A DNA stretch of 64,000 nucleotides. Source: Pantoea cypripedii (GTDB lineage Bacteria; Pseudomonadota; Gammaproteobacteria; Enterobacterales; Enterobacteriaceae). Shown piece after piece: positions 49,367 to 58,256 of this stretch; the stretch's first letter is position 1, and every line of letters begins with the position of its first letter. Position numbers and translations under genes: made by a program. The notes under the pieces are model-generated. The model was not told the DNA's origin, did no database searches, and saw only the letters and a program-made list of their open reading frames with translations. The stretch covers positions 3,571,865 to 3,635,864 of the forward strand of contig NZ_CP024768.1 in assembly GCF_011395035.1 (NCBI RefSeq). The letters are read 5' to 3'.

Positions 49367-51235
49367 ATGACCACCGCTTCACTGATTTTGACTAACGGCA
49401 AATTCCACACCGTTGACCGCGCCAATCCGCTGGCAACCGCCGTGGCGATTAAAGATGGCAAGTTTCTCGCTGTAGGGAGCGAAGCAGAAGTGATGCGCTT
49501 TGCCGGAAGCAGCACGCAAATTATCGATGCCAAAGGCCACACAGGCATTCCCGGCCTTAACGACTCACACCTGCACCTGATTCGTGGTGGCCTGAACTAC
49601 AATCTGGAACTGCGCTGGGAAGGCGTGCCGTCGCTGGCGGATGCGTTGCGCATGCTGCGCGAACAGGCCCTGCGAACCCCATCACCGCAGTGGGTGCGCG
49701 TGGTCGGCGGCTGGACCGAGTTCCAGTTTGCCGAACGTCGCATGCCAACGCTGGACGAAATCAACGCTGCCGCGCCGGATACGCCGGTGTTTATCCTGCA
49801 TCTGTATGACCGCGCCCTGCTCAACCGCGCCGCGCTGAAAGTGGTGGGTTACACCAAAGACACGCCGAATCCGCCGGGCGGCGAGATCCAGCGCGACAGC
49901 AACGGCAACCCGACCGGGATGCTGATCGCCCGTCCCAACGCCATGCTGCTGTACGCCACGCTGGCAAAAGGTCCGAAACTGCCGCTGGAGCAACAGGTCA
50001 ACTCTACCCGTCAGTTTATGCGTGAGCTGAATCGCTTGGGACTGACCAGCGCTATCGATGCTGGCGGCGGTTTCCAGAACTATCCCGATGATTACGATGT
50101 GATTTCTGAGTTGCATGCCAAAAAGCAGCTGACGGTGCGCATCGCCTATAACCTGTTTACTCAGCGCCCTGGTCATGAGCTGGAAGATTTCGAAAAGTGG
50201 ACCGATATGCTGAAACCAGGCCAGGGCACCAATTTCCTGCGGCACAACGGTGCGGGAGAAATGCTGGTGTTCTCAGCGGCCGATTTTGAGGACTTCCTCG
50301 AACCACGCCCGGATCTGGCCCCGGGCATGGAAGATGAGCTGGAACGCGTGGTGCGTCATCTGGTGGAGCACCGCTGGCCATTCCGCCTGCATGCCACCTA
50401 TAACGAATCCATCAGCCGTATGCTGGATGTGTTCGAGAAAGTAAACCGCGACATTCCGTTTAACGGCCTGCACTGGTTCTTCGATCACGCGGAAACCATC
50501 ACCGAAGCCAATATCGAACGGGTTAAGGCACTGGGCGGCGGTATCGCGGTGCAGCACCGCATGGCGTTCCAGGGCGAATATTTTGTTGACCGCTACGGCA
50601 AACAGGCGGCGAAACAGACGCCGCCGGTGGCGCGCATGCTGGATGCTGAAGTACCGGTGGGTCTGGGCACCGATGCCACCCGCGTCGCCAGCTATAACCC
50701 GTGGACGGCGCTGTACTGGCTGGTCTCTGGCCGCACCGTCGGCGGTATGCAACTCTATGATGATAACGCCCGCATCGACCGCGAAACCGCGCTGATGCTG
50801 TGGACCAAAGGCAGCGCCTGGTTCTCCAGCGAGCAGAGCGCCAAAGGTGAGATCAAGGTTGGGCAACTGGCGGATCTGGTGCTGTTGTCGAAAGATTTCT
50901 TTAGCGTGCCGGAAGAGGAGATTAAAGGGATTGAATCGGTGCTGACTCTGGTTGATGGTGATGTGGTTTACGCAGCGGGCAGCTTTACCCCGCTGGCACC
51001 CCCACCGGTGCCGGTGTTGCCGGAGTGGTCACCGGTGGTGACCGTGCCGGGTCATTATCGCAGCGCACCGCCGCAGGCAGCGGGACGTGCTGCAATGATG
51101 CCGAAGGTGCATCAGTGCAGCGGCCCGTGTGGCGTGCACAGCCATGCCCACGATGTTGCACGTCAGTCGTCGGTGCCGGTCTCCGATAACAATGCCTTCT
51201 GGGGGGCGCTGGGCTGTTCCTGCTTCGCGTTTTGA
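49367..51235 (+). CDS. Amidohydrolase, YtcJ-like, with Cys/His-rich C-terminal tail
   Basis: A 622-residue metal-dependent hydrolase of the amidohydrolase superfamily. It begins ASLILTNGKFHTVDRANPLATAVAIKDGKFLAVG; the metal-binding HxH is in NDSHLHLIRGG, another His is in FDHAETI and the Asp in GLGTDATRV. Family members are usually about 540-560 residues; here an extra tail of roughly 60 residues carries HQCSGPCGVHSHAHD and GCSCFAF. It follows the ABM gene by 18 bases behind a GGAG ribosome site. The substrate is unknown. Confidence 0.88.
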   Translation: MTTASLILTNGKFHTVDRANPLATAVAIKDGKFLAVGSEAEVMRFAGSSTQIIDAKGHTGIPGLNDSHLHLIRGGLNYNLELRWEGVPSLADALRMLREQALRTPSPQWVRVVGGWTEFQFAERRMPTLDEINAAAPDTPVFILHLYDRALLNRAALKVVGYTKDTPNPPGGEIQRDSNGNPTGMLIARPNAMLLYATLAKGPKLPLEQQVNSTRQFMRELNRLGLTSAIDAGGGFQNYPDDYDVISELHAKKQLTVRIAYNLFTQRPGHELEDFEKWTDMLKPGQGTNFLRHNGAGEMLVFSAADFEDFLEPRPDLAPGMEDELERVVRHLVEHRWPFRLHATYNESISRMLDVFEKVNRDIPFNGLHWFFDHAETITEANIERVKALGGGIAVQHRMAFQGEYFVDRYGKQAAKQTPPVARMLDAEVPVGLGTDATRVASYNPWTALYWLVSGRTVGGMQLYDDNARIDRETALMLWTKGSAWFSSEQSAKGEIKVGQLADLVLLSKDFFSVPEEEIKGIESVLTLVDGDVVYAAGSFTPLAPPPVPVLPEWSPVVTVPGHYRSAPPQAAGRAAMMPKVHQCSGPCGVHSHAHDVARQSSVPVSDNNAFWGALGCSCFAF

Positions 51236-51294
51236 GGGTTTTTGCCCGCTGGAATGAGACAGGAGGCATTGATGCCTTCTGTTGCCACTCTGGC

Positions 51295-53028
51295 TCAGAA
51301 TACAGGGCTATGTCTGTGAATTTCCCCGGCGATCGCGGCATCGTTATCACTGATAAACTGCAGCGAGTTAATCAGTAATAACGCTGAAACCGTGCGGTTT
51401 TCATTAATATGTGACAGCAGGGTATCTACCCCATCAGCAAGCGACGCATTTGGGGCGTAATCATAAGCATCAATTAGAAATTGTTTGGCGAAATCAAGAA
51501 ACCAGCTGTGACTGGCACTGTCTGTGCTGCAAAGTGTGGGAGAAAACAGGTTGGCAAAGACACGCGTCAGCAGAATAGCGGCGACAAATTTTTGCTGTTG
51601 CGGAGTAAGCCCACTGCTTGCCAGGTTCAGATGATGACAAACCTGCTCAATCAGCACGGTCCTTTTATTACCGGCATCATCAGATTCATCGGTTATATAG
51701 TTCATAAAGGGTGTGAATAATTGTTTTAGCAGATAAACATCACCAATATCATCCAGATTGAGTTTTCCGTGTGCGTCCTTGGTGAGTTGAGCCAACACCA
51801 GACTTTCCAGGCGGATGATATCATCTCGGCGTGCTTCCATATGTGCAGGGACATTAAACAATGGAGCAAGGACTTCAGCGAGTTTACTGCCACGACCATG
51901 CCACAATGATTCAAGTACCGGGAAGTTGTGTAGCAGCGTTTGCCGTTTCTTATCGGTCAATGGCGTTATCATGATTCTTCCATCATCACAGGTTAACAGG
52001 CGCGCATTTTCCGGTGCGGTTTCACCAGACATCAGATTGTCAAACTCTGCGGCGGGAATATAGATAGCCTGTTCGGACGGCGGGAAATAAAAAATCACGC
52101 CCTCTTTTGGTGACTTATCAAACTGCCGGGCACAGTCCATAAATGCTTGTAACGTGGGATGTGTATTCATCGTCTGACGCACATCCGGTAGCTGGTTAAC
52201 CAGGAACTGATATTCGAGCTGTTTTTCTGGTGTCATTTTACTGAGGACAGATGCCAGACTGGCCTTTTCATCATTTTTTATCAATGAATTAGCGTGGTAG
52301 CGGATAAGTTTATCTTCCAGAAAGCGAGTAATCTGCTCTGACTTCTCTGGCGTTTTGAGCATATGGGACAACATCGATTGGCGCAGTGCATCAGAATGCG
52401 CCAGGGCATAATCAAGTTCCGGAATATCACAAAAAAACTCCACTAACTGCTCTTTAAAGTCACGCTGCAAGCTTGAATTAATTATGGTTTCTATCGTTCT
52501 AAACAGCATCGCGGGCTGGCCAGAATAATTATCATCACAAAAATTATCGAAAGTTTTTTGCAGGTCGGCAAAATGCTTCCTGCTTAACACAATACCTCTT
52601 CGTTCAGGACAACCAAACCTTGCCTCGCGTAAATTCGCCGGGCCGGAAAAATACAGACCGTCAATTTTCTTCACATTAATAAAACTGGTACCCTCGGTAA
52701 ATTTAACATATGCCATTTCAATGTTGCTCGCCTCGATCCCATTGAAATTACATCGTCTGATTTCTAAAGGCTTACCTCGTTCTCCCAGAAAGGCCACATC
52801 CGTAAAACGGTTGCCACTGAAGTCAGCATCAATCATGGCTTTATTTTTAACACCGGGAAACTTTTGGCCGTAAAAATTCTCGCTGGCAAACACGTCCTTT
52901 TTTGGGGTTGCATTTGAAAGTAATGTTTCGCTGCTATTAGTGACATTCACTGACGTCGAGGGGGGTGTATTATCTGTTTGCCCGCACGTTGTATTGGCAG
53001 CAACCGTGCCGATAGTCATCTCCGACAT
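51295..53028 (-). CDS. Pentapeptide-containing protein, possible SopA/NleL-like effector
   Basis: A 577-residue protein with no signal peptide or membrane helix. The first 45 residues are rich in Ser, Thr and Asn, as in type III secretion signals. Residues 60-140 show a pentapeptide-like pattern (IDADFSGNRF, RRCNFNGIEA, LYFSGPANLREARF) followed by a helical remainder. This order, and a segment STDSASHSWFLDFAKQFLIDAYDYAPN, recalls SopA/NleL HECT-like ligases, but it is shorter (about 780 in those) and I cannot confirm the catalytic lobe. The gene is visibly AT-richer than neighbours, suggesting transfer. ATG 53028 has GGAG upstream. No secretion system is present in the window. Confidence 0.6.
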   Translation of the reverse strand: MSEMTIGTVAANTTCGQTDNTPPSTSVNVTNSSETLLSNATPKKDVFASENFYGQKFPGVKNKAMIDADFSGNRFTDVAFLGERGKPLEIRRCNFNGIEASNIEMAYVKFTEGTSFINVKKIDGLYFSGPANLREARFGCPERRGIVLSRKHFADLQKTFDNFCDDNYSGQPAMLFRTIETIINSSLQRDFKEQLVEFFCDIPELDYALAHSDALRQSMLSHMLKTPEKSEQITRFLEDKLIRYHANSLIKNDEKASLASVLSKMTPEKQLEYQFLVNQLPDVRQTMNTHPTLQAFMDCARQFDKSPKEGVIFYFPPSEQAIYIPAAEFDNLMSGETAPENARLLTCDDGRIMITPLTDKKRQTLLHNFPVLESLWHGRGSKLAEVLAPLFNVPAHMEARRDDIIRLESLVLAQLTKDAHGKLNLDDIGDVYLLKQLFTPFMNYITDESDDAGNKRTVLIEQVCHHLNLASSGLTPQQQKFVAAILLTRVFANLFSPTLCSTDSASHSWFLDFAKQFLIDAYDYAPNASLADGVDTLLSHINENRTVSALLLINSLQFISDNDAAIAGEIHRHSPVF

Positions 53029-53263
53029 ATTCTATCTCCATTAATATTCAGGTTTTACCTCCTGTGGTGCCGATATAACACCCTATCTACAAAGAAGATA
53101 ATCACCAGTAGCAGGAGGAAAAATAAAAATCACGTGACACTAAATCATAATGATGTGGTGAGTGATATATAAGAAAGATGATAATGCGCCTTCCCGGCTC
53201 CTGTTTTCTGAGTGAAATATGAAATCAGAGAAATCAGTCATTCTTACTTTTTCTATCGGGCAG
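53029..53263. other. AT-rich intergenic region upstream of the effector-like gene
   Basis: About 235 bases with high A+T. It should hold the promoter of the 577-residue gene. I looked for a Hrp box (GGAACC, 15-16 bases, CCAC) on the minus strand and found none. An extra AGGAGG occurs about 40 bases upstream of the gene start on that strand without a credible start codon after it. Confidence 0.35.
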
Positions 53264-54211
53264 TTACGACACTAAACCAAACCCCTGCTTGCCATTTTTC
53301 TTGATGCTGTACATGGCTTCATCAGCACGCGTCAGCGCTGCGGTGAAATCATCATTTTCCTGCACCTGGGCAATGCCGATAGACGCACCAATCTGCGCCG
53401 TACCATTATCCAGCTCAAATGGCGTAAGTGCCGCATCCAGCACCGCCTGTGCCATGATGCGCACTTTGGGGTAGTCGAGCAGAAACGGCATCAGCAGCAC
53501 AAACTCATCGCCACCGATACGGCCAATGACCACGTTCGGCGGCACAGCGTCGCGCATACGCTGGCTGAGTTGCATCAGCACTTCATCACCGCTGCGGTGC
53601 CCCAGGGTGTCATTGACGTGTTTGAAGTTATCAAGATCGATGTAGGCCACGCACAGCGGCCCCTGCTTTTTTATCTTGCTAAAGTGGTTTAATAACGCGT
53701 GGCGGTTGGTAAGGCCGGTAAGTGGATCGTGATTGGCCAGCGTCGACAGCTGCGCCTCGTAATTCTTCTCTTTGGTCATATCGATATGGGTGCCCGTCAC
53801 CTTCATCGGATTGCCCTGTTCATCCCATTCGGTGACACGCCCGCGATCCAGTACCCAGGTAATTTTGCCGTTTTTGGCGATCATGCGGTGCAGCGCTTCA
53901 TAATAAGGGGCGCGGCCTTCGATATGATCGTAAAACGCTTTCAGCACCTCATCCGCATCCTCGGGGTGCAGGTGCTCACGCCAGACTTCAAACTTCGCGC
54001 TCAGCTCTTTGGGCTGGAAACCCAGCATCGCCCCCCAGCGCCGGTTAAAAATAACCAGCTTGCCGCTGGGAATATCCAGCTGCCACAAACATAGCCCAGT
54101 GCCATCAAGCGCAGCGCTGAGCTTATTACGGGCATCATGCGCGATACGTTTTAGTCGCGAATTATGCTTTTTCAGGTTTTGAATCTGCTGCTGCAGCGCT
54201 TCTTCGGACAT
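53264..54211 (-). CDS. PAS-domain diguanylate cyclase
   Basis: A 315-residue c-di-GMP synthase. An N-terminal coiled coil (residues 1-30) is followed by a PAS domain with PAC motif (about 35-145: GTGLCLWQLDIPSGKLVIFNRRWGAMLGF, ITWVLDRGRVTEWDEQGNPMKVTGTHIDMT) and a GGDEF domain (155-315) with intact GGDEF at 233-237 and ANHDPLTGLTNRHALL at its start. No membrane helix is seen, so it is cytoplasmic. The usual inhibitory RxxD site ahead of GGDEF is not found. It is a single gene. Confidence 0.94.
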   Translation of the reverse strand: MSEEALQQQIQNLKKHNSRLKRIAHDARNKLSAALDGTGLCLWQLDIPSGKLVIFNRRWGAMLGFQPKELSAKFEVWREHLHPEDADEVLKAFYDHIEGRAPYYEALHRMIAKNGKITWVLDRGRVTEWDEQGNPMKVTGTHIDMTKEKNYEAQLSTLANHDPLTGLTNRHALLNHFSKIKKQGPLCVAYIDLDNFKHVNDTLGHRSGDEVLMQLSQRMRDAVPPNVVIGRIGGDEFVLLMPFLLDYPKVRIMAQAVLDAALTPFELDNGTAQIGASIGIAQVQENDDFTAALTRADEAMYSIKKNGKQGFGLVS

Positions 54212-54578
54212 GATTCACGGAGGGAAAGAAATAAGGTTTATTGTGCCTGCCAGGAATATTCTGTAAATGATCCCAGTTAAAAGCCGATGAGCAGCGGTAA
54301 ATCGCCTGAAAATCAGAGGTTATAGCGAAATTTATGGCTAATCGTAGCGAACCACGCTGTTTTTAATCATTTATGGTAGTAGATCAGACATATCTAAGTC
54401 CTGATTAGGATTGAATTCCCGCCAACATGGGTTTAGTTGTGCCCACACTTTCCCGTGCGCAGGATAAATGCGGTTCTGTGACGACGATCATGGGTTGATC
54501 ACTGCAGGGCGCTGTCATCGTGAATACTAGAATGGTAGTTTATCAGTTATCACAGATACGATGATGGTGGATGACATT
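54212..54578 (+). promoter_or_regulatory. Region upstream of uxuA with a spaced direct repeat
   Basis: About 350 bases between the diguanylate cyclase and the mannonate dehydratase. Two related sites, 54373-54391 and 54532-54550, share ATGGTAGTnnATCAGnnAT (15 of 19 identical) and contain TGGTnnnnnATCA, a pattern like operators of GntR-type regulators. The second is about 30 bases from the gene. No regulator gene is adjacent. Confidence 0.4.
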
Positions 54579-55643
54579 ATGCAGCTGACAATGCGTTGGT
54601 TTGGTCCGAAAGAAGATAAGGTTTCACTGGAATATATTCGCCAGGTTCCGGGTGTCCGGGGCATCGTCGGCGCGCTATACGATGTGCCAGTGGGTGAAAC
54701 CTGGCCGAAGGATAAGATTAAAGCGCTGGTGGATCAGGCTCAGGCTGCCGGTCTGACCGTGGAAGTGATCGAAAGCGTCAATATTCATGACGACATCAAG
54801 ATCGGCCTGCCGAGCCGCGATGGCTATATCGAGAATTACAAGCAGAGCATCCGCAACCTGGCCGAAGTCGGCGTGAAGGTGATTTGCTATAACTTCATGC
54901 CGGTTTTCGACTGGATGAAGACCGAGATGAACTACGTGCTGCCAGACGGATCCATCACCATGGCGTTCGAGAAGAAAGGCATCGATAAAAGCCTGGATGA
55001 CGTGGTGCAGGAGGTGCTGGGCAGCTCTAACGGTTTTGCCCTGCCGGGCTGGGAGCCAGAGCGTCTGGCGAAAGTGCAGGATCTGTTTGCCCAGTACCAG
55101 GGGGTGGATGATGCGAAGCTGCGCGAAAACCTGGCGTATTTCCTCAAAGCAGTGATCCCGGTATGCGAAGAGGTGGGTGTGAAGATGGCGATTCACCCGG
55201 ATGATCCACCGTACTCCATTTTCGGCCTGCCGCGTGTGGTGAAGAATCGTGACGATCTCGACTGGATCTGTAACGTGGTCGATTCGCCAGCCAACTGCAT
55301 TACCCTGTGCACCGGGTCGATTGCCGAAGATCCGCAAAATGATGTGTACGCGATTCTGGCCGAGTTCTCACGCCGTAACCGCATCCCGTTCGCCCATGTC
55401 CGCAACATCAAAATCATTCAGGACAAAGATTTCTACGAATGCGCCCATCCCACCGAGTATGGCTCGCTGGATATGTACCAGGTGCTGAAGTCGATGTATG
55501 ACAACGGTTTTGACGGCTATATCCGCTCCGATCATGGCCGCTTTATCTGGGGCGAAACCGGTCGTCCGGGCTATGGATTATATGACCGCGCGCTCGGCAC
55601 CACCTACCTGCTGGGTCTGTGGGAAGCACTGAGTAAGCGTTAA
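54579..55643 (+). CDS. uxuA: Mannonate dehydratase, Bacillus-type
   Basis: A 354-residue enzyme that converts D-mannonate to 2-keto-3-deoxygluconate in glucuronate catabolism. MQLTMRWFGPKEDKVSLEYIRQVPGVRGIVGALYDVPVGE and ICYNFMPVFDW match the family. The metal ligands are expected in MAIHPDDPP (His, Asp), TLCTGS (Cys), HVRN (His) and RSDHGR (Asp). Length and order resemble the 359-residue Bacillus enzyme and lack the insert of E. coli UxuA (394), suggesting another origin. The start is ATG 54579; an ATG 18 bases upstream is possible. Confidence 0.92.
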   Translation: MQLTMRWFGPKEDKVSLEYIRQVPGVRGIVGALYDVPVGETWPKDKIKALVDQAQAAGLTVEVIESVNIHDDIKIGLPSRDGYIENYKQSIRNLAEVGVKVICYNFMPVFDWMKTEMNYVLPDGSITMAFEKKGIDKSLDDVVQEVLGSSNGFALPGWEPERLAKVQDLFAQYQGVDDAKLRENLAYFLKAVIPVCEEVGVKMAIHPDDPPYSIFGLPRVVKNRDDLDWICNVVDSPANCITLCTGSIAEDPQNDVYAILAEFSRRNRIPFAHVRNIKIIQDKDFYECAHPTEYGSLDMYQVLKSMYDNGFDGYIRSDHGRFIWGETGRPGYGLYDRALGTTYLLGLWEALSKR

Positions 55644-55648
55644 GTCCA

Positions 55649-55699
55649 GGTGCGCATAAATGCGCACCCTACAATCCAGGGTCGGGATTCATCCCGACC
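55649..55699. repeat. Family B hairpin pair
   Basis: Hairpins at 55649-55672 (GGTGCGCATAAATGCGCACC) and 55679-55699 (GGTCGGGATTCATCCCGACC). The second lacks its GTA flank. The pair lies just past uxuA and before the binding-protein gene, so it may separate the transcripts. Confidence 0.83.
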
Positions 55700-55872
55700 T
55701 GTCCCATGCCCCTTCCCCGCAAACCTAATGATTTATCTGGCATTACTTATGCCTTTTCCTTGATTGCCAACCTCGCGCAGAGGATGAAAAATTCGCTCAG
55801 ATCGCCCGCCAACCACAATAAAAATCGGCGGCGCGCTACCAGCACTTCATCCATCTTATTCGGGGAAATGAC

Positions 55873-56931
55873 ATGAAATCTTTGGCCGTACCTTTTTTTA
55901 TGCTGGGCCTGCTCAGCTCTGCCGTCAGCGCCGTACAGGCACCACTTCCTGCGCCACTGGCAAATCATCAGGGACCGATTCGGGTGGCGGTGATTCGCAA
56001 CCTGGGTTCGGACGATAACACCACCCAGTTTGTTGCCGGAGCCATTCAGCAGGGCAAACAGCTGGGCTTTAAAGTCAGCACCTTTTTGAGCCAGGGTGAT
56101 GATGCGCGTTTCCAGGATTTCGTGAACCAGGCCATCAGCCAGAAATATGACGGTATTGTCCTGTCGCAGGGCCGCGCACCCTACTCCACCGAGCTGGTTA
56201 AACGTATTCACGACAGCGGTATCGCGCTGTCGGTGTTCGATACCGCGGTGGATAACGTGCCCGCTGGCGTCACGGTAACGCAGCAGGATGATGCTTCACT
56301 GACTGAGCAATCACTGCAACCGCTGATCAAAGATTTCAACGGCAAAGCCAATATCATCAAATTGTGGGTCGCGGGTTTCCCGCCGATGGAACGTCGTCAG
56401 GCTGCCTGGGAAAAGATTCAGCAGGCCAATCCGGGGATTCATGAACTGGAATCGGTGGGAGCCGTTTCTGCCGATGTGCAGGGCGATACCGCCAACAAAG
56501 TCGGCGCGCTGCTGGCGAAATATCCAAAGGGGAAAATCGACGCCATCTGGGGCACCTGGGATGCCTTTAGCCAGGGCGCGTACAAGGCGCTACAGGAGAA
56601 TGGGCGCACCGAAATCAAACTCTACAGCATCGATATTTCCAACGGAGATTTACAGCTGATGCGCGAAAAAAACAGTCCGTGGAAGGTTAGCGTGGCGGTT
56701 GATCCGAAACTGATTGGTGCCGTTAATATGCGCCTGATTGCCCTCAAGCTGGCGGGAGAAACCACCCCGGCCAGTTATGACTTTAAAGCCGCCGCCATTC
56801 CGCAGGCGCTGGTGACCGGTCAACCCGGAGCCGCCAACGTTGCCGCACTGCAAAAGGTGATTCCTGGCTGGGGCCAGAGCAGTGATTTTGTCGCGCCCTG
56901 GTTCGCCACCCTTGCCGCCAAAGCACAGTGA
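55873..56931 (+). CDS. Sugar-type periplasmic binding protein without cognate ABC genes
   Basis: A 352-residue type 1 periplasmic binding protein (RbsB-like) with a signal peptide ending near VQA. IRVAVIRNLGSDDNTTQFVAGAIQQGKQLGFKVSTFLSQGDDARFQDFVNQAISQKYDGIVLSQG is the usual first lobe; VFDTAVDN and GTWDAFSQGAYKAL belong to the ligand cleft. No permease or ATPase lies next to it. Instead it is followed eight bases later by an LVIVD beta-propeller gene. It may supply a distant transporter or serve as a sensor. Confidence 0.85.
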   Translation: MKSLAVPFFMLGLLSSAVSAVQAPLPAPLANHQGPIRVAVIRNLGSDDNTTQFVAGAIQQGKQLGFKVSTFLSQGDDARFQDFVNQAISQKYDGIVLSQGRAPYSTELVKRIHDSGIALSVFDTAVDNVPAGVTVTQQDDASLTEQSLQPLIKDFNGKANIIKLWVAGFPPMERRQAAWEKIQQANPGIHELESVGAVSADVQGDTANKVGALLAKYPKGKIDAIWGTWDAFSQGAYKALQENGRTEIKLYSIDISNGDLQLMREKNSPWKVSVAVDPKLIGAVNMRLIALKLAGETTPASYDFKAAAIPQALVTGQPGAANVAALQKVIPGWGQSSDFVAPWFATLAAKAQ

Positions 56932-56939
56932 GGTCGAAC

Positions 56940-58184
56940 ATGACGTCCTCGCTCCCCACTCCGGAATACAGTCGCAATATGCGGCTGATTGGCCACAGCG
57001 ATCAGGGCGGTCGCCCGGATGGCGTTCAGGTGATGGTACATCGCGGCTTTGCCTATGTCGGCCATATGGTCTCACAAGGCTTTAGCGTGATTGACGTGCG
57101 CGATGCACGTCAGCCCAAAACCGTAAATTTTGTTGCCGCACCACCCGGTACCTGGAACGTACATTTGCAGGCGCACGATGATTTGCTGCTGGTGATCAAC
57201 GCGCGCGATCTGTTTGCCGATACACGCTTCGCCGATGAGAAAATCTATTACACCCGTGCGGTGGGCCAGACCACCGCAGATATTCAGGAAAAAAGCTGGC
57301 AATCCGGGCTGCGGATTTTTGATATTTCGTCCCCGGCGCAACCGCGTGAAATCGCCTTTCTCGCGCTCGATGGTATCGGTATTCACCGTATCTGGTATGT
57401 CGGCGGGCGCTGGGCCTACGTCTCTGCGCTGATTGAGGGATTCAGCGATTATATTTTACTGACCATCGATTTAGCCGATCCACAACGCCCTGCCGTGGCC
57501 GGGCGCTGGTGGCTGCCGGGAATGCACACCGCCGCAGGCGAAACCGCAGACTGGCCGGAAGGCAAACGTTATGCATTGCATCACGCGATTATCAGCGGCG
57601 ATACCGCCTATGGCTGCTGGCGCGACGGCGGATTGACGCTGCTTGATGTCAGCGATCGCACGGCACCCCAGTTAATCAGCCATCGCAACTGGAGCCCGCC
57701 GTTTGGCGGCGGCACCCATACCGCGCTGCCGTTACCGGCACGCAATCTGCTGGTGGTGCTGGACGAAGCGGTGCTGGATAACCAGCAGGATGGCGAGAAG
57801 CTGATTTGGTTGTTTGATATTCGCGAACCCGCCAACCCGGTGAGCATCGCTACCTTTCCCCAGCCGGATGAGCGCGATTACGTGGCAAAGGGTGCCCATT
57901 TTGGCCCGCATAATCTGCATGAAAACCGCCCCGGTAGTTTTGTCAGCGACACGCTGATTTTCGCCACTTATCAAAATGCCGGGGTGCGCGCCTATGACAT
58001 TTCCAATCCGTACCAGCCGAAGGAAACCGGTGCGCTGGTGCCCGCCGCACCCGCGCGCATGATGGATACCCGGCCGGATCGCCCGCAGGTGATTCAGAGT
58101 TGTGATGTGTTTGTGGATGCCGGGGGGATGATCTACAGCACCGATTACAACGGTGGGCTGTCGATTATTGAGTACCTGGGGTAA
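56940..58184 (+). CDS. LVIVD repeat beta-propeller protein
   Basis: A 414-residue protein built of about seven LVIVD-like repeats: FSVIDVRDARQPK, LRIFDISSPAQPR, LLTIDLADPQRPA, LTLLDVSDRTAPQ, IWLFDIREPANPV, VRAYDISNPYQPK and a final LSIIEYL. Such repeats form a beta-propeller. Several His-rich loops (HTAAGE, LHHAI, GAHFGPHNLHENRPG) recall metal-binding or selenium-binding-protein-like propellers. No signal peptide is seen. ATG 56940 has GAGG upstream. It is paired with a sugar-type binding protein, and its function is not known. Confidence 0.8.
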   Translation: MTSSLPTPEYSRNMRLIGHSDQGGRPDGVQVMVHRGFAYVGHMVSQGFSVIDVRDARQPKTVNFVAAPPGTWNVHLQAHDDLLLVINARDLFADTRFADEKIYYTRAVGQTTADIQEKSWQSGLRIFDISSPAQPREIAFLALDGIGIHRIWYVGGRWAYVSALIEGFSDYILLTIDLADPQRPAVAGRWWLPGMHTAAGETADWPEGKRYALHHAIISGDTAYGCWRDGGLTLLDVSDRTAPQLISHRNWSPPFGGGTHTALPLPARNLLVVLDEAVLDNQQDGEKLIWLFDIREPANPVSIATFPQPDERDYVAKGAHFGPHNLHENRPGSFVSDTLIFATYQNAGVRAYDISNPYQPKETGALVPAAPARMMDTRPDRPQVIQSCDVFVDAGGMIYSTDYNGGLSIIEYLG

Positions 58185-58192
58185 AAAATCTT

Positions 58193-58252
58193 GCGCGATA
58201 AATCGCGCCGCTACAAAAGCCTGCCTGGCCGTAGCGGCGCAATTTATTGCGC
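58193..58252. repeat. Family A hairpin pair
   Basis: Copies at 58193-58214 (stem GCGCGAT/ATCGCGC) and 58231-58252 (stem GCGCAAT/ATTGCGC), inverted, followed by GTTTTT. The pair separates the convergent LVIVD and permease genes and can serve as terminator. Confidence 0.87.
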
Positions 58253-58256
58253 GTTT

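Noticed and set aside
53029..53263. Hrp box upstream of the effector-like gene
   Set aside because: No GGAACC followed by CCAC at 15-16 bases was found on the minus strand; GGAGCC and CACCAC are present but about 35 bases apart.
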